Assembly: GCA_964408735.1 (NCBI GenBank)
Contig: CAYPAX010000042.1
Coordinates: 1-37,069, forward strand
Length of the DNA: 37,069 nt
Source: UBA7887 sp964408735
Lineage (GTDB): Bacteria; Pseudomonadota; Alphaproteobacteria; UBA7887
Reading direction: 5' to 3'
The notes under the pieces are model-generated. The model had not been told where the DNA came from. It ran no database searches and was given only the letters and a program-made list of their open reading frames with translations. Made by a program: the position numbers and the translations under genes. This document shows positions 24,850-33,219 of this stretch, one piece after another; the first letter of the stretch is position 1, and every line of letters begins with the position of its first letter.

Positions 24850-25638
24850 TCATGCGCTCACTCCCAGATAGGCTTCGATGACCGCCGGCTCGGCGCGCAC
24901 CTCGTCGGGGGTGCCGTCGGCGATCTTGCGCCCGTAATCGAGCACCACCACGCGATCGGAAATGTCCATCACCACCCCCATGTCATGCTCGATCAGCACG
25001 ATGGTGGTGCCGAACTCGTCGTTCACGTCGAGGATAAAGCGCGACATATCCTCTTTTTCCTCGACATTCATGCCGGCCATGGGCTCGTCGAGCAACAGAA
25101 TGCGCGGCTGCGCCGCCAGGGCCCGGCCAAGCTCCACCCGCTTCTGCATGCCATAGGGCAGACGCCCCACCGGTGTCTTGCGAATGGCCTGGATCTCGAG
25201 GAAATCGATGATCTCCTCGACGGCGCGGCGATGCTCCAGCTCCTCCTTGACATAACTGCCCCAATAGAGCGCCTGCCAGAAGATATTGCTGCGGACCTTG
25301 GTGTTGCGCCCGGTCATGATGTTGTCGAGGGTCGACATGCCCTTGAACAGAGCGACGTTCTGGAAGGTGCGCGCGATACCCTTGCGGGCGATCTCCGCCG
25401 GACCCGCGTTGATGCGGGGAACGCCTTCGAACAGCATCGCCCCCTGCTGTGGATGGTAGACGCCGTTGATGCAATTGAGCAGCGAGGTCTTGCCGGCGCC
25501 GTTCGGCCCGATGATGGCCAGAATCTCATGTTCGCGCACATCGACCGAGACGCCGGTCAGTGCCGTCACGGCGCCGAAGCTCAGCGAGATCTCGCGGGCG
25601 CTGAGGATGACCTCGCCGAATTTCCTGTCTTCGCTCAC
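24850..25638 (-). CDS. livG: Branched-chain-type ABC transporter ATPase, LivG-like
   Basis: A 262-residue ATPase: Walker A GPNGAGKT (44-51), LivG-type signature LPYGMQKRVE (160-169), Walker B LLLDEP (181-186), H-loop His218 (LIEHDM). The start is GTG, only 3 nt after the TGA of the acyl-CoA ligase gene, so the two are translationally coupled. That coupling ties the ligase to transport. Confidence 0.9.
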   Translation of the reverse strand: MSEDRKFGEVILSAREISLSFGAVTALTGVSVDVREHEILAIIGPNGAGKTSLLNCINGVYHPQQGAMLFEGVPRINAGPAEIARKGIARTFQNVALFKGMSTLDNIMTGRNTKVRSNIFWQALYWGSYVKEELEHRRAVEEIIDFLEIQAIRKTPVGRLPYGMQKRVELGRALAAQPRILLLDEPMAGMNVEEKEDMSRFILDVNDEFGTTIVLIEHDMGVVMDISDRVVVLDYGRKIADGTPDEVRAEPAVIEAYLGVSA

Positions 25639-25641
25639 AGC

Positions 25642-27609
25642 TCAGCTTGCCTTTGCCAGGGGTGCCAGCGGCTCCCGGTCCAAAATTCTGAGATTCGCCG
25701 TGATCGAGCCTTCGCGGCCGTCCTCGAAAGTCACCTTGGCATCGATCTGCACCCGGTCCGCCTCGCTGTAGAGCGCCGCGATAAGGGTCTCGTATTTCTC
25801 GGCGACGAACTTGCGGCGCACCTTGCGCGTTCGCGTCAGCTCGTTGTCGTCGGGATCGAGCTCCTTGTGCAAGACGAGGAAACGCTGGATTTGCGAGCCC
25901 GACAGCTTGGTATCCCCGGCCAGTCCGGCATTCACTTTGTCGATCTCGCCGGCGATCAGCGTGTAGACCTCGTCCTGGGCGGCAAGATCGGTATAGCTGG
26001 TATAGGCGAGGCCACGGCGCTCGGCCCAGTTGCCCACCGCCTCGAGATCGATATTGATGAAGACAGAGACGTAATTCTTCTGGTCGCCATAGGCCACCGC
26101 TTCACGGATGAAGGGGCTGAACTTGAGCTTGTTCTCGATATATTTGGGCGCGAACATGGTGCCGTCGTTGAGCTGGCCCACGTCCTTGGCGCGGTCGATG
26201 ATGCGCAGCTGGCCGTCGTCGTCGATATAGCCGGCATCGCCCGACAGGATCCAGCCGTCGGCGGTCTTGGTTTCCGCCGTGGCTTCCTCATTCTTGAAAT
26301 AGCCGATGAAGGTGCCCGGCCCGCGGAACTGCACCTCGCCGCCGTCGCTGATGCGCAGTTCCACCTCCGGCAAGGGCACGCCCACGGTCTCGGCATGAAC
26401 ATGTCCGTCGGACTGGCCGCAGACCAGCGCCGTCGCCTCGGTCATGCCGTAGATCTGCTTTATGTTGATGCCTAGCGAGCGGTAGAAGGAGAAGATCTCG
26501 GGGCCGATCGCCTCGCCCGCCGTATAGGCGACGCGCATCTTGCCGAAACCGAGATTGTCCTTCAGCGGCCCGTAAACCAGGATATCGCCGAGGCGGTAAA
26601 GCAACCTGTCCCGAGTCGAAACCGGTTCGCCGTCGAGCATGCGCACGCCGACCCGCTCGGCCACCTTCATGAAGTAGTGGAACATGCGCCGCTTTATCGC
26701 GGCCGCATCCTCGATGCGCACCATGACCGTGGTCAGAAGATTCTCCCAGATGCGCGGTGGCGCGAAGAAATAGGTCGGGCCGATCTCGCGCAGGTCGGTC
26801 AGCACCGTGGCCCCGCTTTCGGGGCAGTTGACCGTGAAGCCGGCGCAAATCGCCTCGCCATAGGAGAACAGGTGATCGCCGACCCAGGCCATGGGCAGAT
26901 AGGCCAGCACTTCCTCCTGGTCGGTCAGGTGGTCATGCAGAATGCTGTTATAGGAGGTGCGCACCAGATTGTCGTAGCTCAGCATCACGCCCTTGGGCTT
27001 GCCGGTGGTGCCGGAGGTATAGAGCATGATGGCAAGGTCGGAGCCTTTGCCGACGGCGACCTCGGTCTCGTAGTAGTCGGGATTGTCGCTGTCGAAGCGC
27101 TGACCGCGCTGCAGCATGTCCTGATACCATTCGAGCCCCGGCTCGCGATAATGGCGCATGCCGCGGGGATCGTCATAGACGATCATCTCGAGACGCGGCA
27201 GGCGATCGCGGATCTGCAGCAGCTTGTCGACCTGCTCCTGGTCTTCGACCACGGCGAAGCGCACCTCGGCATGGTCGAGAATGTAGAGCATCTCGTCGGC
27301 AATCGAATCCTGGTAGATCGGCACCGGCACGCCACCGAGCGCCTGGGCCGCCGCCGCGGCGAAATAGAGCACCGGGCGGTTGTCGCCGATGATTGCCACC
27401 TTGTCTTCGCGGCGGAAACCGTGCGCGGCCAGGCCAAGTGCCAGATCGCGCGCCTGGACGGCGGAGTGCTGCCAGGTCCAGGATTGCCAGATGCCGTAGT
27501 CCTTCTCGCGCAGGAATACGCCATTCGGGCGCTCGCGCGCCTGTTCCATCAACAATTTCGGAAAGGTGTCGTGCGCCTTCGCAGTGCCTTTGCCGGCCGA
27601 AGCTTGCAT
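25642..27609 (-). CDS. Long-chain-type acyl-CoA ligase, first gene of the transport operon
   Basis: A 655-residue ANL ligase of the long FAA1 group: P-loop YTSGTTGKPKG (197-207), YGMTEA (387-392), SGDAGYIDDDG (456-466), and the late RTRKVRR segment in place of the usual catalytic region. It should attach CoA to an imported acid, trapping it in the cell. ATG start. It is the first gene of the operon; livG follows after 3 nt. No specific substrate can be assigned. Similar ligase-plus-Liv clusters are common in Alphaproteobacteria. Confidence 0.9.
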   Translation of the reverse strand: MQASAGKGTAKAHDTFPKLLMEQARERPNGVFLREKDYGIWQSWTWQHSAVQARDLALGLAAHGFRREDKVAIIGDNRPVLYFAAAAAQALGGVPVPIYQDSIADEMLYILDHAEVRFAVVEDQEQVDKLLQIRDRLPRLEMIVYDDPRGMRHYREPGLEWYQDMLQRGQRFDSDNPDYYETEVAVGKGSDLAIMLYTSGTTGKPKGVMLSYDNLVRTSYNSILHDHLTDQEEVLAYLPMAWVGDHLFSYGEAICAGFTVNCPESGATVLTDLREIGPTYFFAPPRIWENLLTTVMVRIEDAAAIKRRMFHYFMKVAERVGVRMLDGEPVSTRDRLLYRLGDILVYGPLKDNLGFGKMRVAYTAGEAIGPEIFSFYRSLGINIKQIYGMTEATALVCGQSDGHVHAETVGVPLPEVELRISDGGEVQFRGPGTFIGYFKNEEATAETKTADGWILSGDAGYIDDDGQLRIIDRAKDVGQLNDGTMFAPKYIENKLKFSPFIREAVAYGDQKNYVSVFINIDLEAVGNWAERRGLAYTSYTDLAAQDEVYTLIAGEIDKVNAGLAGDTKLSGSQIQRFLVLHKELDPDDNELTRTRKVRRKFVAEKYETLIAALYSEADRVQIDAKVTFEDGREGSITANLRILDREPLAPLAKAS

Positions 27610-27939
27610 GCCCTATTCGCGCCTTTTCCGGGCCTGATAGGCCTTGCCCGAACGCGCCTCCCTGTCCAACTCACCCGTCCCTGGCCCCCACGCAGGAGGC
27701 CCGGCATATTACGTCAATAGGCAAGCGACACAAGCCATAGGTCGCCACAACGTTATGTGAGACGAAAAAAGCGGCGGCGCCCGGGGAACAAGCCTAGCTT
27801 GCTCTGGGGCGCCGCCCGCGACAAGGCTTTGCCGGGATGAGCGCATCTGCGCGGCGCGGCGGTCGCAAGTGGTACGACAGGTTCAGCTAAAATGGCGCTT
27901 GGGCCGCGCCCAGTCGGTGACCGCCGTCACACCTGCTGC
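27610..27939. other. Spacer between the liv-operon start and the SAM hydrolase gene
   Basis: This 330-bp spacer has no convincing gene. It must hold the promoter of the ligase-liv operon on the minus strand. A weak candidate -10 TAATAT lies at 27706-27711, without a good -35. The terminator at 27765-27816 closes the SAM hydrolase gene. Nothing clear was seen in 27817-27939. Confidence 0.5.
27765..27816 (-). terminator. Rho-independent terminator of the SAM hydrolase gene
   Basis: Arms GGCGGCGCCC (27773-27782) and GGGCGCCGCC (27807-27816) pair over 10 bp, with a smaller inner stem CAAGC/GCTTG. Read on the minus strand the hairpin is followed by GC and then six T (27765-27770). It lies about 125 nt beyond the SAM hydrolase stop and stops reading into the liv operon. 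Confidence 0.85.
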
Positions 27940-28677
27940 TCAGTCAGGCGCCAGCGCCAGAACATGGCCGCCCACATAGAGCTTCATGACTTCGGCGGCA
28001 TTGGCCTGGTTGACCGCAACTTCGACCAGGCCGCAGGAATTCTCGTACCACATCACCGTGCCGGGCTGCACGTCCGAGAAGATATGGGCCCGCGCAACGC
28101 TTACATCGGCGATCTTCAGCACAGCATCCTTAGGCAGGGTGAAGGCGCGAACGCCGGTCATGGCATTGCCGTAATGGTCGATGTAGACGATTTCGCCAAG
28201 GTCGTTCGGCCAATCCATGCCGACCGCGCTCTCGCCGTCGAAGGGCTCGCCCGGCACGGCATCGCCGCGGGCCAGCATGCCCGCCACCGGCGCGAACAGG
28301 TCGCGGCCGTGGAAGGTGCCGGAGAGATATTCTGGCCGCCAGGTGATCTCCCACCATTCCGCGTCACCCGCATGCTTGGCGACAACCGCGAACAGGCCGT
28401 TGTCGGGCCCGACATACCAGCGCCCCGCGGCGCGCATGATGATCGCCCGGCGGTCGGTCCGCCCGACCCCCGGATCGACCACGCCAAGCACCACACCGCC
28501 GGCCGGCAGGTGCTGCACCAGGGCCGCCAGCAGATAGGCCGCCGCACGATAATCGAACATCGGCGCGTCGTGCATCAGGTCGACAACCGTCTCGCCCGGC
28601 GCCGCATCCGCCAACACCGCGGAGAGCTGCCCGACATAGGGACCATTGCCACCGAAATCACTGAACAGGTAAATCAT
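27940..28677 (-). CDS. SAM hydrolase (SAM hydroxide adenosyltransferase, DUF62)
   Basis: A 245-residue member of the DUF62 family, which hydrolyses S-adenosylmethionine to adenosine and methionine. Visible blocks are FSDFG (5-9, Asp7), VVDPGVG (66-72, Asp68), GPDNGL (90-95), FHGRD (122-126), DHYGNAMT (167-174) and NSCGLVEVAVNQANAA near the end. Length is a little under the usual 260 or so. ATG start. It is divergent from an RNA methyltransferase gene with only 30 bp between the start codons, linking a SAM-consuming and a SAM-using enzyme. Confidence 0.9.
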   Translation of the reverse strand: MIYLFSDFGGNGPYVGQLSAVLADAAPGETVVDLMHDAPMFDYRAAAYLLAALVQHLPAGGVVLGVVDPGVGRTDRRAIIMRAAGRWYVGPDNGLFAVVAKHAGDAEWWEITWRPEYLSGTFHGRDLFAPVAGMLARGDAVPGEPFDGESAVGMDWPNDLGEIVYIDHYGNAMTGVRAFTLPKDAVLKIADVSVARAHIFSDVQPGTVMWYENSCGLVEVAVNQANAAEVMKLYVGGHVLALAPD

Positions 28678-28685
28678 GGGGGCGG

Positions 28686-28714
28686 ACTATACGAGGCTGG
28701 GAAAATAATGGCGA
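28686..28714 (-). promoter_or_regulatory. Possible promoter of the SAM hydrolase gene
   Basis: On the minus strand TCGCCA (28709-28714), 17 nt, TATAGT (28686-28691), a good -10 box. The transcript would start only a few bases before the ATG at 28677, nearly leaderless. The -35 would lie in the first codons of the divergent methyltransferase gene, so the two promoters must overlap. Confidence 0.35.
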
Positions 28715-29913
28715 GACGCGCGGACGAAAACGAAACGGTGGAGCTGACCATCGACCTCCTGGGGGCCGCCGGCGATGGCATCGGCCACCTGCGCGACGGC
28801 AGGCCGGTCTATGTGCCCTTCGCCCTGCCCGGCGAAACCCTGCGGCTGCGGCTCGGCCACAAACGCGGCCAAGGCATCAGCGCCGAGGTCGTCGCCAGGC
28901 TCAGGGAGGCGCCGGAAAGGGTCGAGCCACCCTGCCCCCATTTCGGCAGCTGCGGCGGCTGTGCGGTGCAGCATCTTGGCCAGGACGCCTATGGCAAGTG
29001 GAAGCGGGGCTTGGCGATGGCGGCCTTGGCGCGGCGCGGCCTCGGCGACGCGCCGGTGGGCGAGCTGGTGGTGATCCCGCCCGGAACCCGGAGGCGGGCG
29101 CGCTTCTCGGCCGAACGCCGGCGTGGCTCGATAGCCTTCGGCTTTCACCGCCGGCGCGGCCGGCGCGTGGTCGATATCGCCTCCTGCGCCCTGCTGGTCC
29201 CGGCGCTCGCGGACGCCATCCCCGCCTTGCGCGCGCTTTGCGCCGATTTGCTCGACGACGGCGAGCGCCTCAGCGTCCAGGCCCTGGCATCCGACACGGG
29301 CCTGGATCTGGTCATCGCCCGCCAGCGCGATCTCACCTTGGCCGAGCGCGAGCGCCTGGCCGCCTTTGCCGAGGCGGAAGATATCGCCAGCCTGGCCTGG
29401 GAAGACGACGGGCCGATAGCGCTGCGGCGCGAAGTGCGCGTGAATGCCGTCTTGCTTCCGCCCGGTGCCTTCCTGCAGCCGAGCGCCGAGGGCGAGGCGG
29501 CAATTCGCGCCGCCGTGGAAGCCGGATTGGGCGCCGCCAAGCGCGTGGCCGACCTCTTCAGCGGCTGCGGCACCCTGGCCCAAGGGCGCGATGCGCACCG
29601 GATCGACAGCAACCCCGACGCCAAACCGGACGAGGTGCGCGATCTCTTCGCGCGCCCCTTGGCCGGAGACGAGCTTGCCCGTTTCGATGCCGTGATCTTC
29701 GACCCGCCGCGCGCCGGCGCCCGCGCCCAGGCGCAAGCGCTGGCCGCCAGCGCCGTGCCCTGCGTCATCGCCGTAAGCTGCGATGCCGGCACCTTCGCCC
29801 GCGACGCCCGCAGCCTCGCCGACGGCGGTTACGATATCGAAACGATAACCCCCATCGATCAGTTCCCCTGGTCCGCCGAGCTCGAGCTGGTGGCTGTGTT
29901 CCGGCGCGCCTGA
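28708..29913 (+). CDS. TrmA/RlmD-family RNA (uracil-5-)-methyltransferase-like protein
   Basis: A 401-residue protein: TRAM-like N-terminus (about 8-65), 4Fe-4S ligands Cys76, Cys82, Cys85 (CPHFGSCGGC) and Cys160, and a SAM domain with LFSGCGT (283-289), FDPPRAG (331-337) and the nucleophile Cys358 in VSCDAGT. The family methylates U747 or U1939 of 23S rRNA or U54 of tRNA. Between GCGT and RDLF (311-314) there are only about 21 residues; relatives have roughly 43, so part of the SAM fold is missing. The usual SCNP is SCDA. It may be impaired or altered. ATG 28708 follows a purine-rich leader; longer upstream in-frame forms would overlap the SAM hydrolase gene. Confidence 0.82.
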   Translation: MARRADENETVELTIDLLGAAGDGIGHLRDGRPVYVPFALPGETLRLRLGHKRGQGISAEVVARLREAPERVEPPCPHFGSCGGCAVQHLGQDAYGKWKRGLAMAALARRGLGDAPVGELVVIPPGTRRRARFSAERRRGSIAFGFHRRRGRRVVDIASCALLVPALADAIPALRALCADLLDDGERLSVQALASDTGLDLVIARQRDLTLAERERLAAFAEAEDIASLAWEDDGPIALRREVRVNAVLLPPGAFLQPSAEGEAAIRAAVEAGLGAAKRVADLFSGCGTLAQGRDAHRIDSNPDAKPDEVRDLFARPLAGDELARFDAVIFDPPRAGARAQAQALAASAVPCVIAVSCDAGTFARDARSLADGGYDIETITPIDQFPWSAELELVAVFRRA

Positions 29914-29956
29914 TACCAGCTTGCACAGACAGGAACCCGCCAGCGAGACCTGGTGC

Positions 29957-30628
29957 TCAAGATCCGAGGCGATATCCCGTGCCGTGAACGGTCCGGATCA
30001 GCTTGTTGTCAAAGCCGTCGTCTACTTTTTGCCTGAGGCGTTTGACATAGAGGTCGACAATATTGCTCGGCGCCTCACGAGTATCGCCCCACACCTGATC
30101 CTCGATCACGCTGCGATTGAGATCCCGGTCGGCGCGTCGCATCATATATTCGAGCAATATGAATTCGGTGTGCGTGAGCTTTATGGGTTCGCCGCCGCGG
30201 CTGACGTCATGACTGTCGGTGTCGAGAACCAGGTCATCCACCGTGAGCACTGGGTCGAGCTGAAGCGCAGCCGGGCGCTCCAACAGGGCGCCGATGCGAA
30301 CCAGCAATTCCTTGAACGAAAACGGCTTAGTCAGATAATCGTCGGCGCCGGCACCGAAGCCGAGCAGCTTGTCATCGAGCGTATCCCGCTCGGTCAACAT
30401 GATAATGGGCGTCTTGACGCCTTCGTTGCGCAATTCCGCGCAGATGGTATTTCCATCCATGACCGGCAGCATGACGTCGAGCAATATCAGGTCGTAACCG
30501 CCGGCTAGCGCCAGGTCGAAGCCCTCGCGGCCATTGCTGGCGACGTCGACAGCGTAACTCTCCGCTTCCAGCCCCTTCATGACGAAGCTGACAACGCGGC
30601 GGTCGTCTTCGACAAGCAGTATCTTCAT
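29957..30628 (-). CDS. OmpR/PhoB-type response regulator
   Basis: A 223-residue regulator: receiver domain with acidic pair Asp8/Asp9, phospho-acceptor Asp51, Thr79 and Lys101, then a winged-helix DNA-binding domain from about 125 (LTHTEFILLEYMMRRADRDL, NIVDLYVKRLRQKVD, RTVHGTGYRL). Most like the CopR/CusR or QseB group. The ATG overlaps the stop of the kinase gene (ATGA), so kinase and regulator are co-translated. It probably regulates its own operon and possibly the secreted PGRYW protein gene upstream; targets are unknown. Confidence 0.93.
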   Translation of the reverse strand: MKILLVEDDRRVVSFVMKGLEAESYAVDVASNGREGFDLALAGGYDLILLDVMLPVMDGNTICAELRNEGVKTPIIMLTERDTLDDKLLGFGAGADDYLTKPFSFKELLVRIGALLERPAALQLDPVLTVDDLVLDTDSHDVSRGGEPIKLTHTEFILLEYMMRRADRDLNRSVIEDQVWGDTREAPSNIVDLYVKRLRQKVDDGFDNKLIRTVHGTGYRLGS

Positions 30629-32106
30629 GCCTCACCGCCCACCGACAACACGGTGCAAGGCAAGGTGACAACGACCGTAGTGCCCTCGCCGCGTATGCTG
30701 CTTACTCGAATTTCCCCGCCATGGCCCCGGCTGATCGACTGGGCGATGGCTAGCCCCAGACCGGTGCCGTCGCCCATCGCGACGGCATCGTCGGCCCGGA
30801 AGAAGCGCTCGAAGATATGCGGCAATGCCGCCTGGTCGATGCCCACGCCACTGTCCGTTACGGTAACCGTTACGTTCTCATCCTCGACTTGCATATCGAT
30901 GCTCACCTTGCTGCCTGCCGGCGAGTACTTTATCGCATTGTCTATAATGCTATGGAAGAGCTGTGCCAAGCGCTGACGGTCGCCATTCACGACAACACCG
31001 TCGCGCAAGGCGCTCAATAGGTCGATCTCGCTGAAGCGCGCGACGTTGCGGAATCTGGCGCAGGCGGATGCCAGAACCTCCGACAGCCCCAGCGCCGAGA
31101 TATCGTATGACATTTGCCCGGCCTCCGAGCGGGCGAGGAACAAGAGCTCGTCGACAAGCACCGCCAGTTGCGTGGCGCTGGCATCGATGTTCTCGAGGGC
31201 GTCGCGATAGTCGGCGTCCGTCTTCCTGCCCCGCAAGGCGACCTCGGCCTCGCCGCGAATCGCCGTCAGCGGTGTCTTCAGCTCATGGGATATGTCGGCA
31301 AAGAAGCCCTTCCGGTCGGCAATCATCTGCCCCAGGCGAGCCACCATGTCATTGAAACGCACCGCCAGCCTGGCAAGCTCATCATCGCCGCGGACCACGG
31401 CTCGCGACTCCAGGTCGCCGGCCGCGACGGCGTCCGTGACGTCCAGCAGCGCGGACACGCCTCGGGTCACATTCCTGTGGCTTGCAGCGGCAATGACAAA
31501 GCTGATACCCGCGGCGGCGACAAGCAGTGCCGTGATCACCTTGCGTCCCCAATTGCTGCGTGCGAGCGCCGTCTCCGAGACGTAGGCTATCTCCTGGTCC
31601 TCCTGCAGGAAGAGCATGTCCAAGGCCTCCGCGAGGTCGACGATTCGCGGCTGCACGGAGGACACCAGAGCAGCGTGACCGGCTCGCTCTCCCTCTTGTT
31701 CGAGCAATCGCAGCATGTCGGTAATGGCAATGTCGACCTCGCGGGAGCGCACGTCGAGCTCGTCGACGAGTACCTCGTGGTGTCCAACATGGAGTGCGAC
31801 GAACACTTCCACATTGGTCAGAATGGCATGGTCGGCCGCGCGCACACGGTCCACCATTTCCTCTTCGCCAGCGCTGGCGACCGCCTCTTGCGCCGCCGTC
31901 TGGAGCTCGAACAGGCGGCTCCTGATTTCCCATGCCGCATGGGCTTCCGGGATCTCCTCGTGCGAAAGCTCCAGGAGCGTCATTTCGAGTTCGTACATCT
32001 GCACGAGAGCCGTGACGACGATGCCCATGATCGGCAGGCCGACGGCCAAATATCCGATCAGCAGCTGCCCGCCGATCGAGCGGTACCAAGGCGCCCGGGC
32101 ATTCAA
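30625..32106 (-). CDS. Sensor histidine kinase
   Basis: A 493-residue membrane kinase. Helix 1 is about 12-36, a mostly alpha-helical periplasmic domain spans 37-188 (four-helix-bundle-like), helix 2 is 189-208, and HAMP runs to about 262. The HisKA box is ISHELKTPL with His274, followed by the N box (DNAIKYSP, 389-396), G1 box (DSGVGI, 418-423) and G2 box (GTGLGL, 447-452). The start is TTG with an AGGAG site 9 nt upstream; no in-frame ATG fits. It pairs with the downstream regulator. Its signal is unknown. Confidence 0.9.
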   Translation of the reverse strand: MNARAPWYRSIGGQLLIGYLAVGLPIMGIVVTALVQMYELEMTLLELSHEEIPEAHAAWEIRSRLFELQTAAQEAVASAGEEEMVDRVRAADHAILTNVEVFVALHVGHHEVLVDELDVRSREVDIAITDMLRLLEQEGERAGHAALVSSVQPRIVDLAEALDMLFLQEDQEIAYVSETALARSNWGRKVITALLVAAAGISFVIAAASHRNVTRGVSALLDVTDAVAAGDLESRAVVRGDDELARLAVRFNDMVARLGQMIADRKGFFADISHELKTPLTAIRGEAEVALRGRKTDADYRDALENIDASATQLAVLVDELLFLARSEAGQMSYDISALGLSEVLASACARFRNVARFSEIDLLSALRDGVVVNGDRQRLAQLFHSIIDNAIKYSPAGSKVSIDMQVEDENVTVTVTDSGVGIDQAALPHIFERFFRADDAVAMGDGTGLGLAIAQSISRGHGGEIRVSSIRGEGTTVVVTLPCTVLSVGGEA

Positions 32107-32301
32107 GGCAATTCGCTCCTATGCCGCATCGCGAATATCCCCCCCATTTGCGACTGACATCTTGGATACGCCGGGCAGAATACGAGGAAGCACGCCACGG
32201 TGTCTACCACCAGGACGGGCAGACCCTGACGTCGCGCTCGACACCTCCATGGGCGCCGCGAATTGGATAAGGCATCCCTTATGGACGCCAGCCTTCCCCT
32301 A

Positions 32302-32916
32302 TCAACAGGTCGAGGCGGAAATTCCACCGCTCGAGAAATAGCTGCAGCCGTCGCTTCCTGTCGAAAGGGTGCTTTGGCCATCACCGCTACTAATGACCGA
32401 GCCCCCGCCGCCCGATCCGGAGGCCTGATTTGCCGCCGCATTGAGATCGAATGCCGGCGGGCCGCCCTCGACGCCTCCGATGCCTTCGGCGTTGAGCCAA
32501 TAGCGGCCCGGTTCCACCGAGCCATATAGGCTGATCAGGTAGGCCGGCTCGGAGGCATGAATTTCGCGGGCGTTGATGAAGACATTGGTCCCGCCGCCCG
32601 AGGCGTCGGGGCGCAATGGCCCGCCCAACTGAAGGTAGGGCTCGATCTGCGCGCTCGACGGCCCGCCCTCGAGACCGACGTAACCCGAGATCGGATCGTA
32701 CCAGTAGCGGCCGGGCGCGATCGGGCCGTAGGCTTGCGTCAAGGCCGCCACGATATCGTCGCTCAGGTGAGCGCCGTTGACCACCACCCCCGACTCGGCT
32801 TGCGCCGGAGCAGTGGGGACGCCCCCCACCATGAACACGAACACTACCGCTACGACCGGGGCGAAGATTGGCGAGAACAATGCGGACATCGATCGCCGAC
32901 ACGAATTGGACGTCAT
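32302..32916 (-). CDS. Secreted protein with two PGRYW repeats
   Basis: A 204-residue exported protein from ATG 32916, chosen over 32928 because GGAGAG stands just before it. Signal peptide about 1-40 (cut after AQA). Two repeats follow: 44-86 (VVVNG..., YGPIAPGRYWYDP, GLEGGP) and 111-152 (VFINA..., YGSVEPGRYWLNA, GVEGGP). The spacer LGGPLRPDASGGGTN joins them. The last 40 residues are Gly/Ser-rich and hold two Cys. I recall similar uncharacterised secreted proteins in Proteobacteria but no function. It lies upstream of the kinase on the same strand, 195 bp away, so it could be a sensed or regulated envelope factor. Confidence 0.8.
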   Translation of the reverse strand: MTSNSCRRSMSALFSPIFAPVVAVVFVFMVGGVPTAPAQAESGVVVNGAHLSDDIVAALTQAYGPIAPGRYWYDPISGYVGLEGGPSSAQIEPYLQLGGPLRPDASGGGTNVFINAREIHASEPAYLISLYGSVEPGRYWLNAEGIGGVEGGPPAFDLNAAANQASGSGGGGSVISSGDGQSTLSTGSDGCSYFSSGGISASTC

Positions 32917-33219
32917 CGGGCTCTCCATTCGTCTGGGACAAGGAGACGCGCAGCTCCGAGTTTAACACAGAGAGACCCCAAGTTCGCTTGTCACGCCGCG
33001 TATGAGGGGAAGCCTCATGGACGGCTCCCACGGACCGCGCAGCCACCGTCGGCTGCAGAACGCCGAGCGGGCCCGGCGAACGGGCTTTGCCGAGGATCGG
33101 CCTTGTCCCAACCATGACATTTCAGGCCGTCAGTTATGGTGCCAACGAATCGTCGCCCGACACGCGCCCAGGCCTATGCGGCTCTGCTATTCTCGACCGA
33201 CCGCTGTTCTCGACCGGCT
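32917..33219. other. Spacer between the PGRYW gene and the MFS gene
   Basis: About 303 bp with no convincing gene. It follows the MFS stop and precedes the PGRYW gene on the minus strand. I saw no terminator with a T-run and no convincing promoter pair. Confidence 0.4.

Noticed and set aside
24121..26475. A 784-codon open frame on the plus strand across livH, livG and the ligase
   Set aside because: It is antisense to three genes with full family motifs and shows no domain of its own. Long antisense frames are expected in GC-rich DNA. Similar long frames opposite the cyclases (2016-3428, 3750-5156, 5247-6725) were rejected for the same reason.
32267..32282. Palindrome ATAAGG-CATC-CCTTAT between the PGRYW gene and the kinase gene
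   Set aside because: Six-bp AT-rich arms with no T-run make a poor terminator, and one copy is not enough to call an operator.
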